Shown one piece after another: positions 40,303 through 47,784 of a DNA stretch of 47,784 nt (the stretch's first letter is position 1; the number at the start of each line of letters is the position of its first letter). This stretch comes from an uncultured Anaerobiospirillum sp. (GTDB lineage Bacteria > Pseudomonadota > Gammaproteobacteria > Enterobacterales > Succinivibrionaceae): NCBI GenBank assembly GCA_944390115.1, contig CALXOW010000106.1, forward strand, positions 1-47,784, given 5' to 3'. The notes under the pieces are model-generated. The model was not told where the DNA came from and did not search any database. It saw only the letters and a list, made by a program, of their open reading frames with translations. Both the position numbers and the translations under genes were made by a program.

Positions 40303-41101
40303 ATTGGCCTTGGAGCTTGTCACCGTTCATGGTGCTTAAGATATCGAGGAAGGTCTTTTTAACCTCGTCCTTGCTTAAGTCTTGCTTGAGCTTGGCAAAT
40401 AAGATTTCTAAGGCCTCGTCCTTGCGCCCGGCCTCGGCTAAAGCCACAGCGTAAGATACGGCGTGCTCGTCGCTTGGGTCCTCTTGGAACTTGTGCTCGA
40501 GCTCTTGCAGCTCTGGGCTGTTTTGCGCTTGCTCGGCGATAGTTAAAGCCGAGATTAACTGCTGATACTCGGCGCTGGCCTTTTCCTCACGCCCGGCATT
40601 GTCTAAGAGCTCGTGAGCCTTCTTAAGGTTCTTTTGGGCAATGAGCAGACGGACGTAGATAAACTTGAACTTGAGGTTGGACTCGTCCATGGCGTAGGCT
40701 TGACCGGCCTTAGCGCAAGCGGCACTGACGTCACCTGCGGCCTCAGCTTGCAGCGCCTCACGCATCATGAGATCAGCCTGCGATGGCATGAACTTATTTA
40801 AGAGCTCTTGGAGCCCTGTTACCACCTCATCGCCCTCGAGCATGCCGACGGGCTGGCCTTGATCGACGACCACTAAGGTTGGTACCTGCTGGAGACCAAT
40901 TTGGCTGGCAACCATCAGGCAGGCGCGATCGGTGAGCGGGAATAAGCCTAAGGTAACATATTCGTTGTTGTCCGAGATCGCCGTGGTGACCGCATTCTTG
41001 GCCGCAGTGCAAGCATCAGTCTCGTCGTAGAAGAAGCAAAAGAGCGGCTTTTGCATCGACGACTGTAAGACTTGCTCCAGATTGTCTTGTGTTACCAGCA
41101 T
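40271..41101 (-). CDS. cnoX: Thioredoxin-fold/TPR co-chaperone CnoX
   Basis: CnoX (YbbN) protects proteins from oxidation-induced aggregation and hands them to GroEL and DnaK. The 276-residue protein has a thioredoxin fold in the first 110 residues (QVPTLVVVDQGQPVG) without a CxxC pair: one Cys at TDAC in the active-site position, comparable to the SxxC of E. coli. TPR-like helices follow, and the ending YRRKLYTLMY matches E. coli YRRQLYALLY. A gagga site precedes the ATG. It lies 65 bases downstream of lapC on the same strand. Confidence 0.92.
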   Translation of the reverse strand: MLVTQDNLEQVLQSSMQKPLFCFFYDETDACTAAKNAVTTAISDNNEYVTLGLFPLTDRACLMVASQIGLQQVPTLVVVDQGQPVGMLEGDEVVTGLQELLNKFMPSQADLMMREALQAEAAGDVSAACAKAGQAYAMDESNLKFKFIYVRLLIAQKNLKKAHELLDNAGREEKASAEYQQLISALTIAEQAQNSPELQELEHKFQEDPSDEHAVSYAVALAEAGRKDEALEILFAKLKQDLSKDEVKKTFLDILSTMNGDKLQGQYRRKLYTLMY

Positions 41102-41166
41102 AGTTAATTGTCCTCACTAAAAATCTTTGGGGGCCATTGTAGGCCAAGTTGCGCGTCGTGCTTGCG

Positions 41167-43209
41167 TTATTGCACAAAACGATTCAAATCGCGGGTGGCC
41201 TCAATCAGACTCTCTAATTCTGGGCGCACCTCCAAGCGCACACCATCGCGCTCAATAAAGGAGGCGCCATCTTGGACGAAGATGATGTTATCGCGCGGCT
41301 CGACCAAGATTAAGGCGTCCTCTTGGTCAGCCACCAAGTATTCGCGCTGGCGTAAAGAGCGCAGCGTGTCACCTAGGGTGAAGTTACCTAATGGCGAGGT
41401 GATATTTAAGACCTCGCGCGCGATCGTGGCGTAGATATCCTGCGATGAGGTGAGAGCGCTGCTCGTTCCTTGCGCAGCGGCGCGTTGTGGGAAAAAGACC
41501 AAGAGCGGCACATGCTGCTGGGCGCGCTCATAGTGCAAGCCCAAGGATGGGAGAGCTCGATTGCCCTCGTTGGCGGTAATGATCAGCACCGTGTTATCAA
41601 GCACGCCCTCTTGCTTAAGCTGCGCGACAAATTGCCCGATCGCCGCGTCAACCTCACTTAAGGTGCGCTCGTAATTGAGCTGCTCGCGTACCTGCATATC
41701 GGTTTGCGCCATCAGGGAGTTTTCGCTTAAGCTCAGGGTCTTCAGCACCTGGGCTTGGGCCAGAGTGTCCAATTCACTCTCACTTAAATCCTGATGCTGC
41801 GCTTTAAGCTCGGCTTTTGCCTGCTTGAGGGCTTGCTCGAGGCGTAACTTGCTTAAGGCATTAGCTTGGCGCAGATCGTTAATTACCACGGTCAGGGCAA
41901 ACGGACGCTGCGCTTGATCGTGGAAGAAGCGCACTTCAGTTAAAGCTTGGGCTAAGGCCTGCGGCGCCGTGAGCGTGAGATCGAGCTGATTGCGGCGCAA
42001 GGCAGTACTTAACACCAATTGGTGGAGGTAAGCGCGGGCACGCGCGGCCGCCGGATCCGTATTTTCTTCATTGACCGTAGCGCCAGCGGACACAGTCGGC
42101 TTAATCTCAGCCTCACTGGAGGCAGCTTCATGATGCTTGGTGCTAAGCTCTGCCATCAACGGCTGCAAGCTGATATCACTGACAATGAGGCGTCGGACAT
42201 AGTCTTGACGCAGCATCTCACTGACCATCACCGGCAAGGTGTTGGTGCTGTAGAAAGCCGGGCTGTACTTGATCGGCAAGCCGAAGTTTGCGCTAAAGGA
42301 ATTGCTGAGCTCATCAGGATAGAGCAAATAGTTTTGCTCAAAGTTATAGCCTTGCTCGGCTAAAGCCGCAATCTTAGGGGTCTGCTCAGAGTTTAAGTTC
42401 TGGTAGGACCAAGCATTGACATTGATGGTGATGACATTGAGATCTGGGTGCTGTTCCTCGACCGTAATTGGGCTTAACGGATAGTCGAGGTAGGCGGTGA
42501 GGTTAGTTGGGGCGCTATCTGCGTCACTAAACCAGCCATGGTTGTTTAAGAACGACTGCGCGGTCATCGGGTAGTGCACTGGGAAGGTCGAGCGCAGCAA
42601 GGTGATACGCTCATAGTGGGTGGCATCAGCCCAGATGTGGAGCAAGTGCGAGCTGATAAAGCAGCTGCCCACAATAATGAGCACAGTGCGCACAAAGTAC
42701 GGATGGTGCTCGCGATAGAGCGAATGGGTCGTGACCTTGGCAAAGACACACTCTAAGGCGATGACCAGCGGCACCGCAATAAAGAGGAAGTTGTAGTTTA
42801 AGCCCGTGTCAAAGTCGAGCTCACGCACAATCAAATTTAAGGCGGTGACACTTAAGTGGACCTTAACCATCAAGAAGATCTTGAGATCAAAGAGCAAGAT
42901 CGAGTGCAAGACCGAGGCGATCGCGACCGCACAGACCCGATAGAGGCGGTAATTACCGATGAAGGCCAGCGGGAAAAAGAGCACCAGGTACGCCACCACG
43001 GTCAAGAAGCTCATGTGACCCAGCCAGCTGACATGCAGGTAAATAAAGGACAGGAAGTCGCTGGTCGGTGGCGCGGCGTAGACGTAGCCGTAACCTAGCA
43101 GGCAGGAGAGCAGGATGTTGATAAAGATAAAGTAGTGGCCCCACGTAATCGAACGCGAAACTTGCTCTTTGTACGTAAAGTGTTTGCGAGTTTGAGAGTT
43201 TGCGCTCAT
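41167..43209 (-). CDS. lapC: LPS-regulating inner-membrane protein LapC (YejM/PbgA)
   Basis: Inner-membrane protein that adjusts LpxC stability and so LPS synthesis. The 680-residue protein begins with the DUF3413 membrane part (SITWGHYFIFINILLSCLLG, then about four more segments up to residue 200, including SSHLLHIWADATHYE). A periplasmic sulfatase-fold domain follows (DLNVITINVNAWSY, DNTVLIITANEGN, VPLLVFFPQ). It is about 95 residues longer than the E. coli protein (586). The extra length is mainly an acidic/Ala-rich segment around 365-400 and a Gln/Glu/Leu helical segment around 450-500. ATG 43209 is preferred to the in-frame start at 43230. Confidence 0.9.
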   Translation of the reverse strand: MSANSQTRKHFTYKEQVSRSITWGHYFIFINILLSCLLGYGYVYAAPPTSDFLSFIYLHVSWLGHMSFLTVVAYLVLFFPLAFIGNYRLYRVCAVAIASVLHSILLFDLKIFLMVKVHLSVTALNLIVRELDFDTGLNYNFLFIAVPLVIALECVFAKVTTHSLYREHHPYFVRTVLIIVGSCFISSHLLHIWADATHYERITLLRSTFPVHYPMTAQSFLNNHGWFSDADSAPTNLTAYLDYPLSPITVEEQHPDLNVITINVNAWSYQNLNSEQTPKIAALAEQGYNFEQNYLLYPDELSNSFSANFGLPIKYSPAFYSTNTLPVMVSEMLRQDYVRRLIVSDISLQPLMAELSTKHHEAASSEAEIKPTVSAGATVNEENTDPAAARARAYLHQLVLSTALRRNQLDLTLTAPQALAQALTEVRFFHDQAQRPFALTVVINDLRQANALSKLRLEQALKQAKAELKAQHQDLSESELDTLAQAQVLKTLSLSENSLMAQTDMQVREQLNYERTLSEVDAAIGQFVAQLKQEGVLDNTVLIITANEGNRALPSLGLHYERAQQHVPLLVFFPQRAAAQGTSSALTSSQDIYATIAREVLNITSPLGNFTLGDTLRSLRQREYLVADQEDALILVEPRDNIIFVQDGASFIERDGVRLEVRPELESLIEATRDLNRFVQ

Positions 43210-43305
43210 GGCGAGCCCTATCACTACCAAGGCTGGACTTAGCTTGAATCCAGCAGCCCCATCCCGGCGGCGCCCCCTGCGGTCAGCCGCAACATTGTGC
43301 GCTAA

Positions 43306-43314
43306 ATTCTAACA
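43306..43314 (-). promoter_or_regulatory. Extended -10 promoter candidate for lapC
   Basis: The minus strand reads TGTTAGAAT about 97 bases upstream of the lapC ATG. Confidence 0.4.
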
Positions 43315-43795
43315 CAGCTAGCCTAAATCAGGCCGCAGCGCGCCGCGTGCCCCGGATTATCGCACGCACAGTTCCAGCGCCCGCACGGCACAGGGCACGC
43401 CCTATGGTTACGGTCCTCAGCCTGCCCTTTTCTTGGCCCCATGACCAGTCCTTTTCTGCGGTCCACCGCCCACCCCTATGAGCACGGCCTCCGACTTAGA
43501 AGCCAGATCCATGAGATCACTGCTGAGCCCATACACTTGAGCCATTTTTGTTTGTTAAAAACTATGCGCAATCGCCATTGCTCGCGCACACAAAAACGAC
43601 CCACCAAAATTTCCTTGAGGCTTATTACGCGGTATCTAGCTCACAGTGGCAAGCCTGATGGGCGGCGGGGTGCGGCGTTTTTTCTTAGGGGGTAAAACCA
43701 TGTTTTTTGCCCTTTTTAGGCCAGGTGCTAAAGGGCCATTTTGCGCTGTCCCTACTTCATCTATTCCATGATGAAGGTAGGGTCTGATGTGTTTT

Positions 43796-43814
43796 TAACT
43801 CGCTTTGAGTTAAC
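43796..43814. promoter_or_regulatory. Inverted repeat upstream of the VWA gene
   Basis: ttaactc and gagttaa are separated by gcttt, about 95 bases before the start codon. With no T-run it looks more like a regulator site than a terminator. Confidence 0.35.
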
Positions 43815-43909
43815 CACGAAAATTCAGCGTTAGCTGCATCAGGCCCTCCTCCGCTGCGGCCGGTCTTTTTTCTAAGTCCGCTGCAGCTTGATCAACATAA
43901 GGAGCGCAT

Positions 43910-46900
43910 ATGCCCGTACCAAGTTCTTACCGCGACGCGTTACCATTTATGGTGCGCAATTACGCCCGCCAGTTTGGCGTAACCATTGAGGTTAAGGGCG
44001 CTCATGCCTACAGCACCCACAACAGCATTGTGATCCCGGAGCTTGATCTGCGTGATCCGACCTTGGCGCGCCTCACCTACGGCTTTTTAGCCCACGAGGC
44101 GGGACATTTGCGCTATAGCAATTTCGAGATCTGCTCACAGCTCAAGAACGAAGTGCTGCTGCGCATCGTCAATAGCCTCGAGGACGGGCGTATCGAGTAC
44201 CTGATGGCGCGCAACTTCGTGGGCGTCTATGAGAACTTAGAGCTCTTAAACCAGTGCTTGATGCGTGACAACCACCAATTGCTGCTGCAAGGCCACACCT
44301 GGAGCAAGATTGACCTCTTGACCACCACCTTGGTGCTCTTAAGCCAAGAGCGCTTTAACAACTACCCTGGGGTCGCCGTGTTAAAGCGCGACTACCTCAA
44401 TGAGTTAAGCTGCCTCATGAACGAGGCCGATCTCCATGAGATCGTCGCCTTGACCTATCGCCTGCCTAATTGCCACTCGACGCGCGATATCATCGACCTG
44501 GCCTACGAGATCTACGACATCATGCAGCGCCCAAGCTGCTTTGTCCCCAACTTCACCCGTTTTGCCCTGCGCTATCAATGCACCTCGCGCTATGACGTGC
44601 AAAACTGCCAGCGCCTCGCGGCCGCCTATGGCCAGACTTTCAGCGCGCCCGTGATCTGCCCATCTCCAGATCTCAAGCTCAATGCCGCTCAGGACTTGGT
44701 AGCGGCCGCAGGCATTGAAGCGCCGCTCTCTGAGCTCACTGGAGACTACGTCCCAGACTTTCTCGCCCCGCGTGAGCCCAGCTTTATGCCCCAGAGCAAT
44801 AGCGCCGCGCTCTTAGAGCGCGTCGGTAATGCGGCCCTGTGCTGCGCCCAGGACTTGAGTGACAACAGTGCTGGAAACTCCACTGAAAGCGCCCGCCTCT
44901 TTGCTCATAACCGCTCGATGCGCGCGCAAAGTGCCGCTAATTTGGGGCGCGCCTTAAGTGAGCTGATGCCGTCCATCAGCACCACCAGCCGTGATGGCCA
45001 AGAGGTACGCGCCGCGCTCAAGGCCCGTCAGAGCAAGAGCCCGCCCCCGACGGCTGAGAACGCGCCCTTTGAGCTCACGGCCTTAGGCCATGCCTTAAGC
45101 TTCAATCCTGCTTCCTATGATGTCTATTTAGCTCTGGGGGCGCAGGAGGCAGTGCCGTTCTTTGGCGTGAGCACGCAACCGAGCCCCTACCAAGGACCCT
45201 ACGCCACTTGCGGCGAGTGGGCCCAAGCGCTGAGCGTAGGCCAAATCAAGGCCCAAGACCAAGTGGGAGTGCGCCACGAGCAGCTGCCGACTCGCTGGGC
45301 GGCGCTTGAGAGCAAATTAAATCAAAGCGCGCCGAGCGAAGAGCTTTACTGGCGCTTAAAGCAACGCGACCTCGCGCCGATTGCTGCCAACGCTCACTTA
45401 ACCGGTGAAGAAGTAAGCAAGCTCGGCCTTAATCGCGTCACCCCGTCCTTAGAGCTGTGCACCCGACTCATCTTAAACGCCTGGGCTTACCCGAGCTTAG
45501 AGCAACCGCTCTTGCCGTGGCTGGAGCTGCGCAATCTGCCCCCGCAGTTTAAGGAGCTGATGCTCACGGCCTTAGCCGCGCAAGATGAGCGTATCCAAAA
45601 GCTCAAGGCCCTGCGCGCCCCGATTGTCGGCCTCGCCGCCACCCCCGACGAGTGCGCGATGCAAACCCAGCATGCCTTGCAAGTCTGTGCCGACTTCTTT
45701 CAGGGGAGTTTAACTTGCACCAGCTTAAGTCGCGCTATCACCAATAGTAATGCGGTCCGCGCGCAGCGCGGGCTGTGGCCGGTAATTCAGCTCACGCAGG
45801 AGCCCCTGGAGCTTGCGACCTTGGACTGGGGTAATGCCCCGCAGCAGGCCAGCACCTTGCCTCCCGAGCTCTTACATGGCGATAGCTCGAGCATGGCCAC
45901 CCCAGTCTTAGACGTGGCCGAGCACTTAGGGTCGTTCTTTAAGCAGTACTTATTGCAGCGCCGCCGTGAGGTCAAGTTCCAGCGCAGTGAGGCCATCTTA
46001 AGCGAGCTCGGCTTGTTAAACAGCAAGAGCTTGGACGCCGCGCCGAGCCTTAACCTCGCCACCTATTGCTACGACCCAGCGTCCGGGCAAAGCTTTGTGC
46101 GCGACTTATTGCTGCGCCGCTTAGTGGCGCAGCGCGCGCTGCTGCACAACTGCCCGACCACCATCGCCCCGACCGTCCACCCCAACCACTATCTGGGCTT
46201 AATTAACGCCCAATATAAGCATTGCTCGCGGCACGACTTAAAGCAGCCTGCGACCACCACGGTAGACTTCACGCGGCCTAAGGGCGAGCTCGAGCTCTTA
46301 CCTAATGACCGCTGTGGTCTGAGCGAGCGTCTGCAAGCGCTCTTCAAGAACCCGCAGCTTAGTACTTGGGACGACGCCCCGGCTGCCTTTAACGCTGCCA
46401 ACCCCGCTTCAGGAGACCCAACTAAAGTCGAGGTGTTGCAAATGCTGCTCTCGGCCTTACCTGAGCCCGTCAGCTGTGAGCAGCAAGAGCAGTTCATGCT
46501 CTGGCTTAAGGGCCAGACTTCAGCCACAAGCTGGAGTCATCAGCGCGACCCGCGCCTTGAGTGCACCTTAACCGATGCCCTGCGTGAGTTTTGGTATGTG
46601 CGCAGTGACAATTGCCCTGAGCAAGACGTACCTGCGACCGAACCGTGCGCGGTGCTCGAACGTATGGCCAAGCGCCAGGGCCTGTCTGAGAACGGACAAG
46701 GGGGCTTGGTGGTGTGCCCACACCAAACAAAGGATCCGAGCGTCGACATGGTGCCCAGCTACTATCAGCTTGACCTCAAGCAATTTGTCGCTGAGATCAA
46801 GCGCAAGTACGACCCGCTGCGCCGCAAGTTGCGCCAACGCCTGCAAAGCTACCTCGAGTGCCAACAGGAATATGGCCGCTCGGGCCGATGCCTTGATGTG

Positions 46901-47536
46901 CGACGCGCCGCCAAGCTCTGCGTGGGTGAAACTCGCATCTTCAAGCAGCGCTCCTATCTTGCCGACGAAAGCACCGCACTCCATCTCTTGGTGGATTGTT
47001 CCGGCTCGATGGGCCAGTGCGCCACCAACCAAGGCAACGCCGCGCGCTTAGAGGACACCCGCATCTACCAAGCCTGTGCGGCGGCACTGACCTTAGGCCT
47101 AGCCTTAGATCGCTTATCGGGCCTGGAGCTCATGATCACTTTCTTCCCGCACACGCTCGAAGATCAACCTTACTTCAACGTGATCGCCAAGGGCGAGCAT
47201 GTCAGCGCTCATCCTGAGCGACTGTGGCATCCCCCTTATGGCGGTACCCCTATGGATCAGGCCTTAAATTACGCCGCTGAGAGCGTACTGCGCTGCAATG
47301 CCACGCGCTCGATTGTGGTGGTAATCACCGACGGCCAGCCCAATAAGCCTGAGGCCTTATTGCGCGAGGTGCACCAAGCGCAAGACTGCGGCATCGAAGT
47401 CTATGGCATTGGCATCAACGAAAGCGAAGGCCACAAGTACTTCGAGCACTTCTACGACCTCACCGATTTCTCCAACCTCACCTACGAGCTGTGCACCTTG
47501 GTTGGCCAAGTGTTCAAGCTCCCTGAAGTGGCTTAA
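43910..47536 (+). CDS. Large metallopeptidase-like and VWA-domain protein (CobT-like)
   Basis: A 1208-residue cytoplasmic protein with no signal peptide or membrane segment. Near the start it has HEAGH (62-66) followed about 25 residues later by EDGRIE (91-96), the HExxH and EDxRxE pattern of zinc-binding proteins linked to VWA/MoxR systems. Residues of about 200-980 are of unknown fold, with low-complexity parts. A basic Arg/Lys/Gln helix (DPLRRKLRQRLQ) precedes the C-terminal VWA domain. That domain has a complete MIDAS: DCSGS at 1029-1033, Thr1113 in GGTPMD and VVITDGQPNKPE. The C-terminal part resembles the VWA domain of CobT-type proteins. An aagga site precedes the ATG. A partner MoxR/CobS-type ATPase would be expected but is not in the visible sequence. 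Confidence 0.75.
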   Translation: MPVPSSYRDALPFMVRNYARQFGVTIEVKGAHAYSTHNSIVIPELDLRDPTLARLTYGFLAHEAGHLRYSNFEICSQLKNEVLLRIVNSLEDGRIEYLMARNFVGVYENLELLNQCLMRDNHQLLLQGHTWSKIDLLTTTLVLLSQERFNNYPGVAVLKRDYLNELSCLMNEADLHEIVALTYRLPNCHSTRDIIDLAYEIYDIMQRPSCFVPNFTRFALRYQCTSRYDVQNCQRLAAAYGQTFSAPVICPSPDLKLNAAQDLVAAAGIEAPLSELTGDYVPDFLAPREPSFMPQSNSAALLERVGNAALCCAQDLSDNSAGNSTESARLFAHNRSMRAQSAANLGRALSELMPSISTTSRDGQEVRAALKARQSKSPPPTAENAPFELTALGHALSFNPASYDVYLALGAQEAVPFFGVSTQPSPYQGPYATCGEWAQALSVGQIKAQDQVGVRHEQLPTRWAALESKLNQSAPSEELYWRLKQRDLAPIAANAHLTGEEVSKLGLNRVTPSLELCTRLILNAWAYPSLEQPLLPWLELRNLPPQFKELMLTALAAQDERIQKLKALRAPIVGLAATPDECAMQTQHALQVCADFFQGSLTCTSLSRAITNSNAVRAQRGLWPVIQLTQEPLELATLDWGNAPQQASTLPPELLHGDSSSMATPVLDVAEHLGSFFKQYLLQRRREVKFQRSEAILSELGLLNSKSLDAAPSLNLATYCYDPASGQSFVRDLLLRRLVAQRALLHNCPTTIAPTVHPNHYLGLINAQYKHCSRHDLKQPATTTVDFTRPKGELELLPNDRCGLSERLQALFKNPQLSTWDDAPAAFNAANPASGDPTKVEVLQMLLSALPEPVSCEQQEQFMLWLKGQTSATSWSHQRDPRLECTLTDALREFWYVRSDNCPEQDVPATEPCAVLERMAKRQGLSENGQGGLVVCPHQTKDPSVDMVPSYYQLDLKQFVAEIKRKYDPLRRKLRQRLQSYLECQQEYGRSGRCLDVRRAAKLCVGETRIFKQRSYLADESTALHLLVDCSGSMGQCATNQGNAARLEDTRIYQACAAALTLGLALDRLSGLELMITFFPHTLEDQPYFNVIAKGEHVSAHPERLWHPPYGGTPMDQALNYAAESVLRCNATRSIVVVITDGQPNKPEALLREVHQAQDCGIEVYGIGINESEGHKYFEHFYDLTDFSNLTYELCTLVGQVFKLPEVA

Positions 47537-47574
47537 TTGCTCTCTCAAGCTTAATCGCTCACAAAGGAGACGTT

Positions 47575-47784
47575 ATGACTAACCTCTACGATCTCGAAGA
47601 GCTCAACCCGCTCATCACCAACATGCCCCCGGAGGTCCAAGTGCAGTACTTCCAGCGCTTTGGCCCAGGGCTCATCCGCCCCTTCAAGCGCTCGGTCCTC
47701 GACCAATTGACGCGGCGCCCGCTCCCACGCCCGCTGCCTCAAGTGAGCGAGCAGCTCACCGCGCAGCCTGGGCTCCGCCTGATC
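47575..47784 (+). CDS. Partial gene downstream of the VWA gene, unknown function
   Basis: Seventy codons run in frame from ATG 47575 to the window edge (MTNLYDLEELNPLITNMPPE at the start). An aaaggag site lies just upstream, and the gene starts 38 bases after the VWA gene, so the two form an operon. The visible part is hydrophilic and Pro/Arg-rich with no P-loop or other motif, so it cannot be assigned; a MoxR-like ATPase further in is possible but not shown. Confidence 0.6.
   Translation, partial: MTNLYDLEELNPLITNMPPEVQVQYFQRFGPGLIRPFKRSVLDQLTRRPLPRPLPQVSEQLTAQPGLRLI

Larger units (their letters stand above)
43210..43909. other. Long divergent region between lapC and the VWA gene
   Basis: About 700 bases with no credible gene; an 84-codon open frame at 43441 has no ribosome site or family features. 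It holds an extended -10 candidate for lapC and an inverted repeat near the VWA gene. The middle contains runs of T and A around 43670-43720. Confidence 0.5.

Noticed and set aside
43441-43695. 84-codon plus-strand open frame in the lapC-VWA gap
   Set aside because: No ribosome site, no family resemblance and an unlike composition (His/Arg/Ser-rich).

Overview
The window looks like chromosome from a gammaproteobacterium, most likely of the Succinivibrionaceae type (Anaerobiospirillum/Succinivibrio relatives). The reasons are several gene blocks in the order known from Escherichia coli (queA-tgt-yajC-secD-secF; ligA-zipA-cysZ-ptsI-crr; mltD-rnhA-dnaQ; bepA/perM near purM; lapC) together with AAA-ATPase-like/PD-(D/E)XK paralogs and a methyltransferase with a regulatory domain. 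The family assignment is inference from gene content; no 16S or marker search was possible.

Layout. 0.2-6.3 kb (minus strand): queuosine tRNA modification genes (queA, tgt) followed by the Sec accessory genes yajC, secD and secF. 7-10 kb (plus): the proton-translocating transhydrogenase pntAB. 10.2-13.9 kb (minus): crr- and ptsI-like genes and cysZ; 14.0-18.6 kb (plus): zipA, ligA and a LysR regulator. 18.8-22.3 kb: mltD, rnhA and, divergently, dnaQ. 22.4-24.6 kb: gmhA and an orphan sugar-type ABC substrate-binding protein. 24.7-26.2 kb: two unrecognised membrane proteins. 26.4-33.4 kb: purM, a secreted DUF2066 protein, the outer-membrane quality protease bepA and the AI-2E/PerM family protein. 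33.4-40.3 kb is the accessory part: a tetranucleotide microsatellite, a methyltransferase, and two tandem AAA-ATPase-like/PD-(D/E)XK genes separated by about 100-bp direct repeats. 40.3-43.2 kb: cnoX and lapC. 43.9 kb to the end: a 1208-residue metallopeptidase-like/VWA protein and the start of a downstream gene.

Three things stand out. First, the crr/ptsI pair sits exactly where E. coli has ptsHI-crr (beside cysZ-zipA-ligA), but ptsH and cysK are absent, the EIIA-like protein has lost both active-site histidines, and the Enzyme I-like protein has lost the magnesium-binding Asp and the catalytic Cys: a relic or repurposed PTS. Second, the two AAA/PD-(D/E)XK genes form a cassette-like array. 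Each unit carries a copy of the cnoX terminator and last nine codons, and each gene is followed by one or two very strong G-quadruplex motifs of the type GGGCGGGTGGGTGGG; the two genes are nearly identical at their 3' ends and strongly diverged in a central-N-terminal block. That pattern suggests gene conversion. Third, the 1208-residue protein joins an HExxH/EDxRxE metallopeptidase-like start to a C-terminal VWA domain across about 800 residues of unassigned sequence.

Many promoters here appear to be of the extended -10 type (TGnTAnnnT), seen upstream of rnhA, queA, lapC, the binding protein, the DUF2066 gene and both AAA genes.
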